A stretch of 64,000 bases of DNA from Roseateles_E sp005503085 (GTDB lineage: Bacteria > Pseudomonadota > Gammaproteobacteria > Burkholderiales > Burkholderiaceae_C), in the NCBI RefSeq assembly GCF_028462495.1, contig NZ_JAQOWX010000003.1, positions 1 to 64,000 of the forward strand, given 5' to 3'. This document shows, piece by piece, positions 35,203 through 44,156 of the stretch. Position numbers and translations under genes: made by a program. Within the stretch, counting starts at the first letter, position 1. Every line of letters begins with the position of its first letter. The notes below the pieces were generated by a model that saw only the letters and a program-made list of their open reading frames with translations, was not told the origin of the DNA and did no database searches.

Positions 35203-36450
35203 TCAGTGATCGCTCACCTGGGTCAACATGCGAGCTAAGGCCTCGGTGCGCCCCTGACGCGACGCAGTACGCACAAAGCCAGCCTCGGGCAATGTTTGCA
35301 AGCTGCCATGGCCACCACTTTCCAGAAAGCGCGTCAGCAGGGCGGCGATGTCTTGTGCGTCGTCCAGTCTGGCGATCGCATTGATGCCGGCCTGGCCCAG
35401 CACCTGGGCGGTATCGCCGGCCGGATCCGTCAGGCACAACACCGGCCGTCCGGCGCGCAGGTACTCATAGAGCTTGGCCGGAATCTGGGCATTGCAGTTG
35501 CTCGCCTGCATGATCAGCAGGCCATCGGCGCGCAGCATCTCGGCCAGTGCCTCGCGATAGGGAATGGGCGGACAGACTTCGACATAGTCCAGCACCCCTT
35601 GCTGCTCGGCCAGACGCAGCAACAGCTCGTCCGCCACGGCAGCTCGAAAGCGCAGCTTCAGCCGGCCCAGCTGGATGGTGCCGGCCTCGTGCAGCCGGCG
35701 CAGTGCCACCATCAGCTCGCTGGGATCGCGCTCGCTGGGATAGACGATGCCGCTGTGCAGCAGGGTCACGCAGCCGGGCTGCAAGGGCTGCACCGTGCCG
35801 TCGCCCTGTGCCAGGTCGGTGAAGGTTTCCTCGTCGTAGCCGTTTTCGATGACTTTGATCCGGGCGGCCGCATCCGGGTAGCGCCGCTGGTACTCGGTGG
35901 CCGCACCGGGCGTCGTGAAGGTGCACAGCGCCGCTTTGGTGGTCGCCACGGCCTCGATCGCGCGGTACTGCTGCCAGGTCAGCGGATCGGCCGGATAGCC
36001 GTCCTGAGCCATCGGATCGCGGAAGTCGGCAATCCAGGGCAGACCCGAGCGGCGCTGCAACTCGGCACCGATCAGATGAGCGGTGGCGATCGGGTAGGTG
36101 CTCCAGATCACATCGGGCTTGAATTCGCGGATCATCTGCATGCCTTGACGCACGCCGTCGAAGCGCCAGCTGACCCAGCGGTCCGGTCGCGCCATTGCGC
36201 CCAGATACCGCCCCCGCAGCGCCAGATGGCGCGCGGTGTCGAAGGCCTGCGCGCGCCGCACCACGGTGCCTGCGGGGATGGCGGCGTTCAGGTCCTCGCT
36301 GGTGCGCTCATAGGCGCGTGGCGCGGCCGAAAGCACCAGGGGCTGCCATCCGGTGGCCGGCAGATGCTGGGCAAAGCGCAGCGTGCGCTGGATGCCGCTG
36401 CTGCCCGCCAGCGGCGGAAAGTGAAAGGCCACCATCAAGACCTTCTTCAT
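35203..36450 (-). CDS. Glycosyltransferase, GT4-like
   Basis: About 415 residues. The N-terminus KKVLMVAFHFPPLAGSSGIQ is typical of GT4 enzymes of the WcaI-like group. The donor domain contains CVTLLHSGIVYPSERDPSEL, EVCPPIPYREALAEML and AKLYEYLRAGRPVLCL (E-x7-E-like). The frame extends upstream to 36558, but the ATG at 36450 overlaps the methyltransferase stop by four bases, the pattern seen through this operon. Donor unknown. Confidence 0.88.
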   Translation of the reverse strand: MKKVLMVAFHFPPLAGSSGIQRTLRFAQHLPATGWQPLVLSAAPRAYERTSEDLNAAIPAGTVVRRAQAFDTARHLALRGRYLGAMARPDRWVSWRFDGVRQGMQMIREFKPDVIWSTYPIATAHLIGAELQRRSGLPWIADFRDPMAQDGYPADPLTWQQYRAIEAVATTKAALCTFTTPGAATEYQRRYPDAAARIKVIENGYDEETFTDLAQGDGTVQPLQPGCVTLLHSGIVYPSERDPSELMVALRRLHEAGTIQLGRLKLRFRAAVADELLLRLAEQQGVLDYVEVCPPIPYREALAEMLRADGLLIMQASNCNAQIPAKLYEYLRAGRPVLCLTDPAGDTAQVLGQAGINAIARLDDAQDIAALLTRFLESGGHGSLQTLPEAGFVRTASRQGRTEALARMLTQVSDH

Positions 36451-37121
36451 CGCGGCACCGTCGGCTTGATGGCCCGCAGCGCGAACTGCTGGTACGGCAT
36501 ATCGCTCATCAAACCGGGCATCAGGGCCTGCAGCAGCCGGAACTTCCAGCTCAGCCAACAGGGGTTGATGCCGCCGATGTCCTGCACCTTCAGGCCGGCC
36601 GATTCGAACTCGCGAAGCATGCTTTTGCGGGTGAAGAATCGCAGATGCGTTCGATCCAGAACGCCGGCCGACTCATAGCGCCATTCGCCTTCGAAAAGGT
36701 ATTGCTGCACATGGGGCCAATAGCGAATGTTGGGGATCGAGGCCACGATGGCGCCGCCCGGTTTCAGCAGGCGCAAGGCCAGCGACAGGGCCGGTACATG
36801 GTCCGGGAAGTGTTCCAGACTGTCGTTGAAGACAATCACGTCGAAGTGACTCTCGGGCAGTTGCAGCCCCTCATCGAAGAAGCCCAGCAAGGCATGGTCC
36901 AGCACGCCGGCGGCGACGGCCTGGGCCTCGGCCACCGGCTCCACCCCCCATACCTCGATACCAGCGAAACTGTCCTTCAGCAATTCACCGAAGCGACCGC
37001 TTCCGCAGCCGACATCCAGCACCCGACCTGGATGTGTCGGAAAGAATGGCAGCATCTCCTTGCGGGCATAGCGGTAATAGTCGGCCGGCTTGGCGTTGTG
37101 CAGGGCAGAGGTTTCAGTCAT
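36447..37121 (-). CDS. SAM-dependent methyltransferase (class I)
   Basis: About 224 residues. Motif I is RVLDVGCGSGRFG (33-45), followed by VWGVEPVAEAQAVAA (motif II acid), FDVIVFNDSLEHFPD (motif III region, with His-Phe) and PGGAIVASIPNIRYW. This is the methyltransf_23-like type common in O-antigen and capsule loci, where it methylates sugars or a chain end. Its last codon overlaps the start of the downstream glycosyltransferase. Confidence 0.87.
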   Translation of the reverse strand: MTETSALHNAKPADYYRYARKEMLPFFPTHPGRVLDVGCGSGRFGELLKDSFAGIEVWGVEPVAEAQAVAAGVLDHALLGFFDEGLQLPESHFDVIVFNDSLEHFPDHVPALSLALRLLKPGGAIVASIPNIRYWPHVQQYLFEGEWRYESAGVLDRTHLRFFTRKSMLREFESAGLKVQDIGGINPCWLSWKFRLLQALMPGLMSDMPYQQFALRAIKPTVPR

Positions 37122-37169
37122 GGCGGCTTGTCCGGCAATTGGCGGCGGTGGATGGACGCGGTTCGTGAC

Positions 37170-38180
37170 TCATCGAGGACTCAGCTTGCGGCGCAGCGTG
37201 GTCAGCGGCGCCTCCAGCAACTGGCTGACCAGATAGGGCGCGATGGTTGCTAGCCTGCGCAGCAGCCAGGGGCTGCTGCCACGCGGCTGCGAGGGCGCTC
37301 CGTAGCGGCCGCGCAGCGCGTCCCAGCAGCCATCGACGACGGCATCCAGCAGCACCGGCGCGGCATTTTTCTTCTTCAGCAGGGCCAGGTTGTACAGGGA
37401 CTGACTCAGCAGCCGGCGTCGCATGCCACGTCGATACGGCATCGGCGTGTGCGTGCCCCAAAACAGCCAACTGTTACGCGCCGACAGATACAGGGCCATG
37501 GCGCTGTACTCGCTGATGTCGCGCGAACGATGCAGTGCGGTGGCGCTGTCGCAGTAGAGGGCTCGATAGCCATGTTGGGCGATGCGAGCACTCAGGTCAT
37601 TGTCTTCGTAGTAGGCAAAGTAGCGTTCGTCCAGCAGGCCGATCTGGCGCAGCGCGGCGCAGCGAAGCAGCAGGGCGGTGCCCAGTACGTGGGTGGGCAG
37701 CCCCTCCGGCGCGGCAACGCCCGGCTCTGAGGGATAGACGCTGCGCTGCCGACGCCAGTCCAGCCAGCCCGCCACGGCCTGGGGCCGCGGCGTCGCCGAA
37801 CTGGTGTAGATCAGGGGTGAAACGGCCGCCACATCGCCATGCTGATCCAGCACCTGCTGCAGGCGCCGGATGGCGTCCGGGGCGATGCTGCAGTCGTTGT
37901 TGAGTATCAGCACCGAGCCGTAGCCACGTTGCAGCGCCAGCTTGAAGACCAGGTTGTGCCCTCCGGTGAATCCCAGGTTGACCGGGGTGCGAAGTACCTC
38001 GACGCCCGGATAGGCGAGCCGGATCTGCTCGGTCGTGTCGACGGTTGAACCGTTGTCCAGCACCAGGCAGTCGATGCCGTCTACGGCCGGCGCGGTCAGT
38101 GGTTGAAGGCAGGCCAGGGTATCGGGCGTGCTGTTCCAGTTCAGGATGCTGACCAGGATGCGTTGCTTCTCGGTGTTCAT
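37170..38180 (-). CDS. Glycosyltransferase family 2 (rhamnosyltransferase-like)
   Basis: About 336 residues, GT-A fold. ILVSILNWNSTPDTLACL, CLVLDNGSTVD and VLILNNDCSIAP (DxD-type site) identify a GT2 enzyme close to the rhamnosyltransferase/WcaA group. ARIAQHGYRALYCDSATALH follows. The last 100 residues are amphipathic and may touch the membrane. The ATG at 38180 is chosen because it starts the conserved fold and overlaps the upstream stop (38177); longer frames have no support. Confidence 0.9.
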   Translation of the reverse strand: MNTEKQRILVSILNWNSTPDTLACLQPLTAPAVDGIDCLVLDNGSTVDTTEQIRLAYPGVEVLRTPVNLGFTGGHNLVFKLALQRGYGSVLILNNDCSIAPDAIRRLQQVLDQHGDVAAVSPLIYTSSATPRPQAVAGWLDWRRQRSVYPSEPGVAAPEGLPTHVLGTALLLRCAALRQIGLLDERYFAYYEDNDLSARIAQHGYRALYCDSATALHRSRDISEYSAMALYLSARNSWLFWGTHTPMPYRRGMRRRLLSQSLYNLALLKKKNAAPVLLDAVVDGCWDALRGRYGAPSQPRGSSPWLLRRLATIAPYLVSQLLEAPLTTLRRKLSPR

Positions 38181-39235
38181 GTCAGCCCCTGGGTTCGAAT
38201 GAAGGCCGTCGGGTCGGCGAAAAACCGATTCCAGCCCTGGCTTACCTGCGGCAGCGAAAATCTGGGGTCGGCGCACACCGTCGGCCGTTGGCCGTGCTGC
38301 CATGCGAACAAGGTCTGCTGCACCGTCTCGGCGCTGCCAGCGTCAAGCGGCGGATTGCTGTCGCCAAGCACCTCGCGCGCGGCACCGAAATCATGGGCCA
38401 GTACCGGCGTCCCGACGGCATGAGCCTCGGCGTACACCAGGCCGAAGGTTTCGGCGCGTTTGGTCTGAGGGTAGAAGACGCACAGCGACTCGGCCACATG
38501 TCGCAGGACCTCGGTCTGCGGCAGGCTACCCAGCCGCACGATGCCTGGGTGTTCAAGCTGTCGGCTGTCGAGGTTTTTCAGATAGCCAGGGTCGGCGACA
38601 TACAGCCGGAATCTCGGCTCGATCTCATGGACGCGTCGAAACTGGACCACGACCTGCTCGAGCCCTTTGTGGGGCGAGCTGAAGAAGGTCAGTTTGCAGG
38701 GATCGTAGCTGGCGCCGGGCAGCGTGCCGAGCGCTGGGTTCAGCGGGTTGTGGTGGTACAGCAGCCCTCCGCGCAGCGCCCAGCGAGCCGTCAGCCAGGA
38801 GTGCGACTGGCTTTGGATGTAGCGGGCCGTTTGCAGTGCATGGGTGCGCGAGACGCAGATCACACCCAGCCGGTAGCGCAGATGGTCCTGCCAGAACAGC
38901 GGCACCTCCTCCGGAACATAGTTGTGCAGCCACAGCCACCAGCTGCCTCGGCTGCGACGATGCAGTTTGGCCAGGTCCTGGGCTTTCTGGACGAAGACCA
39001 GGTGGTCGGCCGCTGCCAGCTCTTGCTCAAGGTCGGCCATGGGCTTGAAGCACAGCCCTCGCTCACCCTGCCAGACGTTCTTGCGGTTGTGCTGGAACAC
39101 CGTGACTTGGTGCTGAGCGCTCAGGGCGCCGGCGATGCGCACCACCGTGGCCTCCGTGCCGCCCAGGCCCTGCGTTGCCAGCACCTCGGGGTCATAGGGG
39201 CGTGGGCATTTAGGATCGATGAAGACCAGTTTCAT
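38177..39235 (-). CDS. Glycosyltransferase, GT4-like
   Basis: About 352 residues. It starts MKLVFIDPKCPRPYDPEVLA and contains GLGGTEATVVRIAGAL, the Gly-rich acceptor loop. The C-terminal domain has CKLTFFSSPHKGLEQV, FRLYVADPGYLKNL and KRAETFGLVYAEAHAVGTPV with the E-x7-E pattern. It overlaps both neighbours by four bases. Function is inferred from fold only. Confidence 0.87.
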   Translation of the reverse strand: MKLVFIDPKCPRPYDPEVLATQGLGGTEATVVRIAGALSAQHQVTVFQHNRKNVWQGERGLCFKPMADLEQELAAADHLVFVQKAQDLAKLHRRSRGSWWLWLHNYVPEEVPLFWQDHLRYRLGVICVSRTHALQTARYIQSQSHSWLTARWALRGGLLYHHNPLNPALGTLPGASYDPCKLTFFSSPHKGLEQVVVQFRRVHEIEPRFRLYVADPGYLKNLDSRQLEHPGIVRLGSLPQTEVLRHVAESLCVFYPQTKRAETFGLVYAEAHAVGTPVLAHDFGAAREVLGDSNPPLDAGSAETVQQTLFAWQHGQRPTVCADPRFSLPQVSQGWNRFFADPTAFIRTQGLT

Positions 39236-40197
39236 GGCTGACCCCGAAGGATCTCGAGCAGCAGCAGCGGTGCCAGCCACAGCGTGGCCGGGTCGTCCCT
39301 GAAATAGCGGCCCAGCAAGGCCCTGGGCAATGGCTTGCGGTGCTTGAGCCGGTGCGTCAGGTCGCGGATGAAGTCGCGTCGCAGCTGATGGACGGCTACG
39401 CGCAGGAAAGCTTCCTGCTCGGCATTGCGGCAGAACTCGCGCAACAGCAGCTTGCGGTACTTGAGCTCGTTATGAACCCGCAACATGTGTTCGGCTGAGC
39501 CCCAGACCGCACCCGAATAGACGTTGACGCCACGGCCATAGGTGGCCTCGACCTGACTCGAGAACGCGATCCGGCTGCCGGCCCGCACCAGGCCCAGCCA
39601 GAACAGATAGTCCTCGCCGGCGCTGGTGTAGTCGATGCGAAAACGCAGCTCCGAAAAGCCGGCCCTCCGATAGACCACGGTCGAGGTACCGATGACATTG
39701 CCGCGCATGATCTGGTCGACCATATCGCCTCGGTAGGCGTGCAGATTGGCCGCAGCCAGCGGCAGTGTCGGATGTTCGCCGGCCTTGAGCTTGCCGGCAC
39801 GTGCGAAGGCGCTGACCTGGGTGTCGAGCTGGTAGTGATCGGCGAAGTAGAAGTCGAAGCCGGAGTCCAGCGCCAGTGCGGCCCTTACCAGATGATCGGG
39901 CGACCACTCGTCATCGGAGTCCAGGAAGGCGACGTAACGGGTTGACTCGGGCAGCGCGTCCAGTCCGGTATTGCGCGCGGCGCCGGGGCCGCCATTGGTC
40001 TGGCGGATCAGGGTCATGCCGATGTCGTCCGGTAGCGTCGCCGCGGTGATCTCATCGTCGGCCGGTACCGGCGAGGCGTCATCCACCACCAAGATATGAA
40101 TCGGCAGCGGGCAGGCCTGCTGCGCCGCGATGCTGGCCAGCGCCCGTCGAAGCACACCCGGGCTGCGCTGGAAATAGGGAATGACGACCGTGATCAT
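39232..40197 (-). CDS. Glycosyltransferase family 2
   Basis: About 321 residues. TVVIPYFQRSPGVLRRALAS, LVVDDASPVPADDEI and YVAFLDSDDEWSPDHL give the nucleotide-binding Asp and the DxD metal site of a GT-A inverting enzyme. A hydrophobic C-terminal stretch (ATLWLAPLLLLEILRG) may anchor it to the membrane. It is cytoplasmic-side and part of the minus-strand operon. Donor unknown. Confidence 0.9.
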   Translation of the reverse strand: MITVVIPYFQRSPGVLRRALASIAAQQACPLPIHILVVDDASPVPADDEITAATLPDDIGMTLIRQTNGGPGAARNTGLDALPESTRYVAFLDSDDEWSPDHLVRAALALDSGFDFYFADHYQLDTQVSAFARAGKLKAGEHPTLPLAAANLHAYRGDMVDQIMRGNVIGTSTVVYRRAGFSELRFRIDYTSAGEDYLFWLGLVRAGSRIAFSSQVEATYGRGVNVYSGAVWGSAEHMLRVHNELKYRKLLLREFCRNAEQEAFLRVAVHQLRRDFIRDLTHRLKHRKPLPRALLGRYFRDDPATLWLAPLLLLEILRGQP

Positions 40198-40204
40198 CGG
40201 TGGC

Positions 40205-41341
40205 TCAGTTGGTTTCGACCGCAGCGGTGTCGGCGGTGGCCGGCGCGGATGGACGCGTCGCCGCGCGGCGACGCTCCGCCAGCCGCGTGAGCCAGGGCCA
40301 GCGGTACTGGGTATAGTGATAGATGCAGCGCTTGTCCTGCGTCAGCTTGGTGTGCCAGTCCATCACCTTGCCGAAGTACTCGACGCGCAGGATCTGGCCC
40401 TCGCCGAAGAATCGTTGCAGCTCTTCCTCGCGCAACAGAAAGGCCGGCGACAGGGCCTTGATCGATTCGTCATAGGCCGTCTTCAGCACAATCAGCTGGC
40501 CACGGCGCAGCAGGCACAAATTCATCGCCACGGTTTGTTCGTCGAACAGGTATTCGTAGAACACCATCTCGCCGCGCACCGCCGCCCGCTCGAAGAGCTC
40601 GCGATAGAAGCGTCCCTGGGCGTTGTCCGGGTGAATGGCCGTGCCTTCTTGAGCCTTCCAGCCGGCGCTTTCCAGCGCACCGTAGCGATCCAGTGCCGAT
40701 GCGACCGACGCGGCGTCGGTGATCATGCGCATAGAGGTCTGGACGCCATCGGCGGCCAGCTTGTTGCGCTGCTTGCGCATGTTCTGGCGAAGATTCTTGC
40801 CGCGCGCGGCCCAGTAGTCCTCAAAGCTGCCGGCCACGTCGATCCAGGCCGTCTCGATGTAGTCGTCGCCACGCGCATCGGCCCCATCTGCTGGCCGGGG
40901 GCTGCATAACGGGTCAACCTGGGTGATCGACAAGGCTAGGCATAGGCCCAATGGCCCGCGACAAAGCGAGCGGGCCAGATCGGCGAGCTGCAGGTCGGGT
41001 GCGGCGACCCAGGTGCCCAGCGGCAGCTGCGAGGGTTGGAAGGTGGCCCAGCGGAGCCGGCCGTCGGGCACCAGCACAAACAAGGCCACCGGTTCCGCGC
41101 CCCGGCTGGCCACGGCCAGTCGCTCCTGGCCGCTGCCAAATGCCGCCAGTGCAGCGCCCACAGCGTCGGCGGACATGAAGGGCAGATCACCGCGCTGGCT
41201 GTTGAGCCGGTCCCAGGCCGACCTTATGGCCGGGTCGTCCCGCAGGGCTTGGGCCGGTCGGAGTTTCCATTGCAGCGGGGGGCTGGCCATCGGGCTTGCG
41301 GCTTTCTCTTGGTTTGAAGGGGGCTCGGCGCGGCGATTCAT
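40205..41341 (-). CDS. GNAT/FemAB-like acyltransferase (BcsL/CelD type)
   Basis: About 378 residues, no signal peptide. The pattern SAWDRLNSQRGDLPFMSADAV then LFVLVPDGRLRWATFQPSQL belongs to the Acetyltransf_6 (CelD/BcsL) group. ARGKNLRQNMRKQRNKLAA and TAYDESIKALSPAFLLREEE are conserved in that family. These enzymes are thought to acylate sugars or amines in polysaccharide pathways. It lies beside a DegT aminotransferase, so N-acylation of a newly made amino sugar is a reasonable guess. Three bases separate the two genes. Confidence 0.82.
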   Translation of the reverse strand: MNRRAEPPSNQEKAASPMASPPLQWKLRPAQALRDDPAIRSAWDRLNSQRGDLPFMSADAVGAALAAFGSGQERLAVASRGAEPVALFVLVPDGRLRWATFQPSQLPLGTWVAAPDLQLADLARSLCRGPLGLCLALSITQVDPLCSPRPADGADARGDDYIETAWIDVAGSFEDYWAARGKNLRQNMRKQRNKLAADGVQTSMRMITDAASVASALDRYGALESAGWKAQEGTAIHPDNAQGRFYRELFERAAVRGEMVFYEYLFDEQTVAMNLCLLRRGQLIVLKTAYDESIKALSPAFLLREEELQRFFGEGQILRVEYFGKVMDWHTKLTQDKRCIYHYTQYRWPWLTRLAERRRAATRPSAPATADTAAVETN

Positions 41342-41344
41342 GAC

Positions 41345-42574
41345 TCAGCCGAGCAGGCGCTTGATCGCCAACGCCGTGGCGTCGATGTCATCGTCATGCA
41401 AATCCTGATGGCACAAAAGCTGCAGCACATGGCGGCTCCACAAGGGCCCGGCATCGCCGGGCTGCTGGGGCGTTCCCGGCCAGATGCGGTCCCATCGGAA
41501 TACCGGATAGCCGCAGGTCCGCAGCGCCTGATAGACCCGATCAGCATCATCTACCCATAGCGGGAAGACGTAGGGCGCGCTGTGCTGCGAGTCGATCTGC
41601 AGCAGGGCGCGTGCACCGCGACAGTCGCGCAGTTCGCGGGCATAGGCCTCGTAGTTCTCGCGCCGACGCGCGATGATGCGGCTGCGTGGCAGCCCCCTTA
41701 CCAGCCATGCCGAGGCCACCAGCGGGGCACGGTCAATACGCTGCATATCGCAAGCCGACATGAAATCGCTCTCCGAGTTGGCCTCGGCTGCGCTGCCGCC
41801 GCCCACCACCGTCGTGCCGCGCAAGGCCTTCTTCAGCCGGAACAGGCCACCGACGAGATGGTTCAGTCCGGTCAAACGCCGATTCAGCGTCGCGACTTCA
41901 AGCACATCGACAAAACCCTTGAGCTCGGCCTTCATCCCTTGTGGCGCCAGTTGCAGCGGTGCCAGCGGTCGCTGAGCCGAGGCCAGCAATCCGGCCTCCG
42001 GGATCGGCAGAAATTTGGAGAGGCTGGCGGTCGCGAAGTCACCCCAGGCGCCTACGCTGCGCTCGCCGGCCGTGCCGAACAAGCTGTGCGCGCAATCCTC
42101 GATCAGCGCAATGCCGTGCGCGTCACACCAGGCCCGAACGGCCGCCAGTGATTGCGGCAGGCCGAAGTAGTGCGGCACCAGCATGGCTGAGGCATGTCGG
42201 GCAAGCTCGGGGGAGATGCTGTCCAGATTGGGCAGGCCATTTGGCAGGATGCCGAAGTAGCTGGGCCGAGCACCGGCCAGCAGGACCGGCGCGACCATGG
42301 TGGGACAGTGATAGGTTGGAACGAGCACCGAGCTGTCTCGCGTCAGCTTCAGTTGGCGCAATGCCTGATAGATGGCCGCCCGGCCACTGGTGGTGTACGC
42401 CAGATGCGGGAGCTGCTCGACGCCATGAAGCTCACAGCCAGGGACCGAGCCAAAATTGTCCCAGCCGAAGACCGGCCCACGGGGCATCGCCCGAACGCCT
42501 GGTTGATCCGTGGCCTGGGCAGAGTCGGGCCCTGCGCTCGGCGCAGACCTGTCTTGCAACAGCTGCTGTTTCAC
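41345..42574 (-). CDS. DegT/DnrJ/EryC1/StrS-family aminotransferase
   Basis: About 409 residues. PLP fold motifs are TTSGRAAIYQALRQL, VLVPTYHCPTMVAPVLLAGA, IALIEDCAHS (PLP Asp) and the Schiff-base Lys in ATASLSKFLPI. It probably makes an amino sugar or another amine from a keto compound; it is more divergent from sugar transaminases than the one at 50085. The start is uncertain. GTG at 42574 overlaps the upstream stop as GTGA, like other genes here; ATG at 42628 lies inside the upstream gene; ATG at 42487 starts nearer the conserved domain. Confidence 0.8.
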   Translation of the reverse strand: MKQQLLQDRSAPSAGPDSAQATDQPGVRAMPRGPVFGWDNFGSVPGCELHGVEQLPHLAYTTSGRAAIYQALRQLKLTRDSSVLVPTYHCPTMVAPVLLAGARPSYFGILPNGLPNLDSISPELARHASAMLVPHYFGLPQSLAAVRAWCDAHGIALIEDCAHSLFGTAGERSVGAWGDFATASLSKFLPIPEAGLLASAQRPLAPLQLAPQGMKAELKGFVDVLEVATLNRRLTGLNHLVGGLFRLKKALRGTTVVGGGSAAEANSESDFMSACDMQRIDRAPLVASAWLVRGLPRSRIIARRRENYEAYARELRDCRGARALLQIDSQHSAPYVFPLWVDDADRVYQALRTCGYPVFRWDRIWPGTPQQPGDAGPLWSRHVLQLLCHQDLHDDDIDATALAIKRLLG

Positions 42575-43281
42575 TGCGAGGCCGCGCTGGCTGCGCTGGA
42601 GGCCTCGGCCGGGACGGGGTCTCGCCATCGGCCTGCTGCGAGTAGCTTGTCGCGCAGCGCGCTGTGCGACAAGCCCAGCGCCATCGCGCGGTGGGCATGC
42701 AGCAGTGCGGCGTCGTAGTCCTTCAGATCGGCCAGCAGCAGGCCGAGGTTGTGATGGGTGAAAGCATTGTCGGCCGCGAGGGTCTTGACGACATCCAGCT
42801 GCGCACGTGCATCGGCCTCACGCTGCTTCTTGATCAGGTAGTCGGCGTAAATCATGCGCACGAGCTGATCATCGGCGCGGAAACGGATGGCGCGGTCAAA
42901 CCAGCACTCGACCGTGAATGTGGAGCCGTGGGGCTTGTCGGTCTTTTCCTTCTCGCCGAGCCTGACGATCGCGATCAGAGCGCCGTGATGGTTGGGGATT
43001 GCACGCAAGGTGTAGGCGATGTCGCCGCCCGGCAGGCGCGAGGTTGTGCCACGGATCAGTGCTTCCACTTCGGGTGTGAAGTGGGCTGTGGTCACGATGG
43101 GCAGCTTGTCCTTGTCGGTCCGGAAATCGAAAGGGCCGTAGGAACTGGCCAGCGAGCCGCACATACTCGTTTGTGCATGGCCCGTGGCGGCAAACAGCAG
43201 GCTTAGGCTCATCAGCGCTGTTCTCAGGCAGCTCATCGACAGCGGGCTCCGGCCTTGGCTGGGGTCAGTACGGGATCGCAT
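42571..43281 (-). CDS. Secreted TPR-like hypothetical protein
   Basis: About 236 residues. A signal peptide (LRTALMSLSLLFAATGHAQ, cleaved near residue 37) puts it in the periplasm. The middle has the family-like pattern CGSLASSYGPFDFRTDKDKL followed by VECWFDRAIRFRADD. The C-terminal half shows two to three TPR-like helices (AFTHHNLGLLLADLKDYDAA). Not recognised as a named family; proteins with the CGSL...GPFDY opening are common hypothetical proteins in betaproteobacteria. It sits between an aminotransferase and hydrolase 1 with one-to-four-base overlaps, so it is co-expressed with the glycan genes. Confidence 0.75.
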   Translation of the reverse strand: MRSRTDPSQGRSPLSMSCLRTALMSLSLLFAATGHAQTSMCGSLASSYGPFDFRTDKDKLPIVTTAHFTPEVEALIRGTTSRLPGGDIAYTLRAIPNHHGALIAIVRLGEKEKTDKPHGSTFTVECWFDRAIRFRADDQLVRMIYADYLIKKQREADARAQLDVVKTLAADNAFTHHNLGLLLADLKDYDAALLHAHRAMALGLSHSALRDKLLAAGRWRDPVPAEASSAASAASQ

Positions 43282-44156
43282 CAGTCCTCCTTGCGTGCCA
43301 GGGCAAGCAACCAGTCGCGAACAGCGGCGTTGGCCAGCGCGAGCTGCTTGCCGTCGGAAAAAGTGTGATCGGCCTCGGCGAAATCCAGCCGTGTCACATG
43401 AGCGAGCTTAAGGGCCCCGGCCCAGGACGGGTCGATCTGGCCGAACTCGAGAAATTCCTTGGCGGTCAGATCGACACCGCTGAGTAGCAGCAGGATCTGG
43501 CCCTTGAAGCCGCGCCAGGCCAGCGCCATGCGCTCTTGATAGCTCAATGCGGCGCTTGCTGCCGGCAGACTGTTCGACCGGGTCGCCCGCCTGACGCTTC
43601 TGATCAAGCCGCCCAGTGCGCCCAGGCCCACACGACCCGACAGCAGCTTTTTCCAGAAGCTCTTGTCGAACAGGCGCTGCGTGTAGTAGTGCTTGACCTG
43701 GGCGCGGGCCAAGCTGGACTCGCTGCGCACCCAGGGGTTGAGCAGGCACAGGCCCGCCAGGCGCGGGTCCCGGGTGGCTTCGCTGTAGAGCAGGGCCGCC
43801 GAGGCACCGTCGCACAGACCCCACAGCGCGATGCGCTTGATGGCATCGGACTGCGCCATCAAGGCCATGATGGCGGCACCGATGTCGGCCGTGACGCTCT
43901 GGAAGTCGCGCTGGGCGCCCTCGCTGTCACCCATGCCTCGGTAGTCGAAGCGCAGCACGGCGAAACCCGCCGCAGCCAGGCTGCGCGCCAGCAGCACAAA
44001 CTGGCGGTGGCTGCCCGCACGGTACTGCGGACCACCGACGACGATGACGACGCCGGTTCTGTGGATAGCTTGCCCGTCAGGCGGCAGCGCGGCCACGCCC
44101 AGCAGCCGCTCGCCCTGGCAGTCGAACTGGACGACGGTTTCTCTGTAGCCGCTCAT
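43281..44156 (-). CDS. Hydrolase 1, exosortase A system-associated (alpha/beta fold)
   Basis: About 291 residues. It has VVIVVGGPQYRAGSHRQF near the N-terminus, then FDYRGMGDSEG and a modified nucleophile elbow LWGLCDGASAALLY (Gly-Leu-Cys-Asp-Gly), with Cys in the usual Ser position. A His near the C-terminus (FAEADHTFSDG) completes the likely triad. This matches the TIGR03100 type. Starts at the ATG that overlaps hydrolase 2 by four bases; a longer frame upstream is not used. Thioester hydrolase or transferase work with the ACP is a guess. Confidence 0.9.
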   Translation of the reverse strand: MSGYRETVVQFDCQGERLLGVAALPPDGQAIHRTGVVIVVGGPQYRAGSHRQFVLLARSLAAAGFAVLRFDYRGMGDSEGAQRDFQSVTADIGAAIMALMAQSDAIKRIALWGLCDGASAALLYSEATRDPRLAGLCLLNPWVRSESSLARAQVKHYYTQRLFDKSFWKKLLSGRVGLGALGGLIRSVRRATRSNSLPAASAALSYQERMALAWRGFKGQILLLLSGVDLTAKEFLEFGQIDPSWAGALKLAHVTRLDFAEADHTFSDGKQLALANAAVRDWLLALARKED

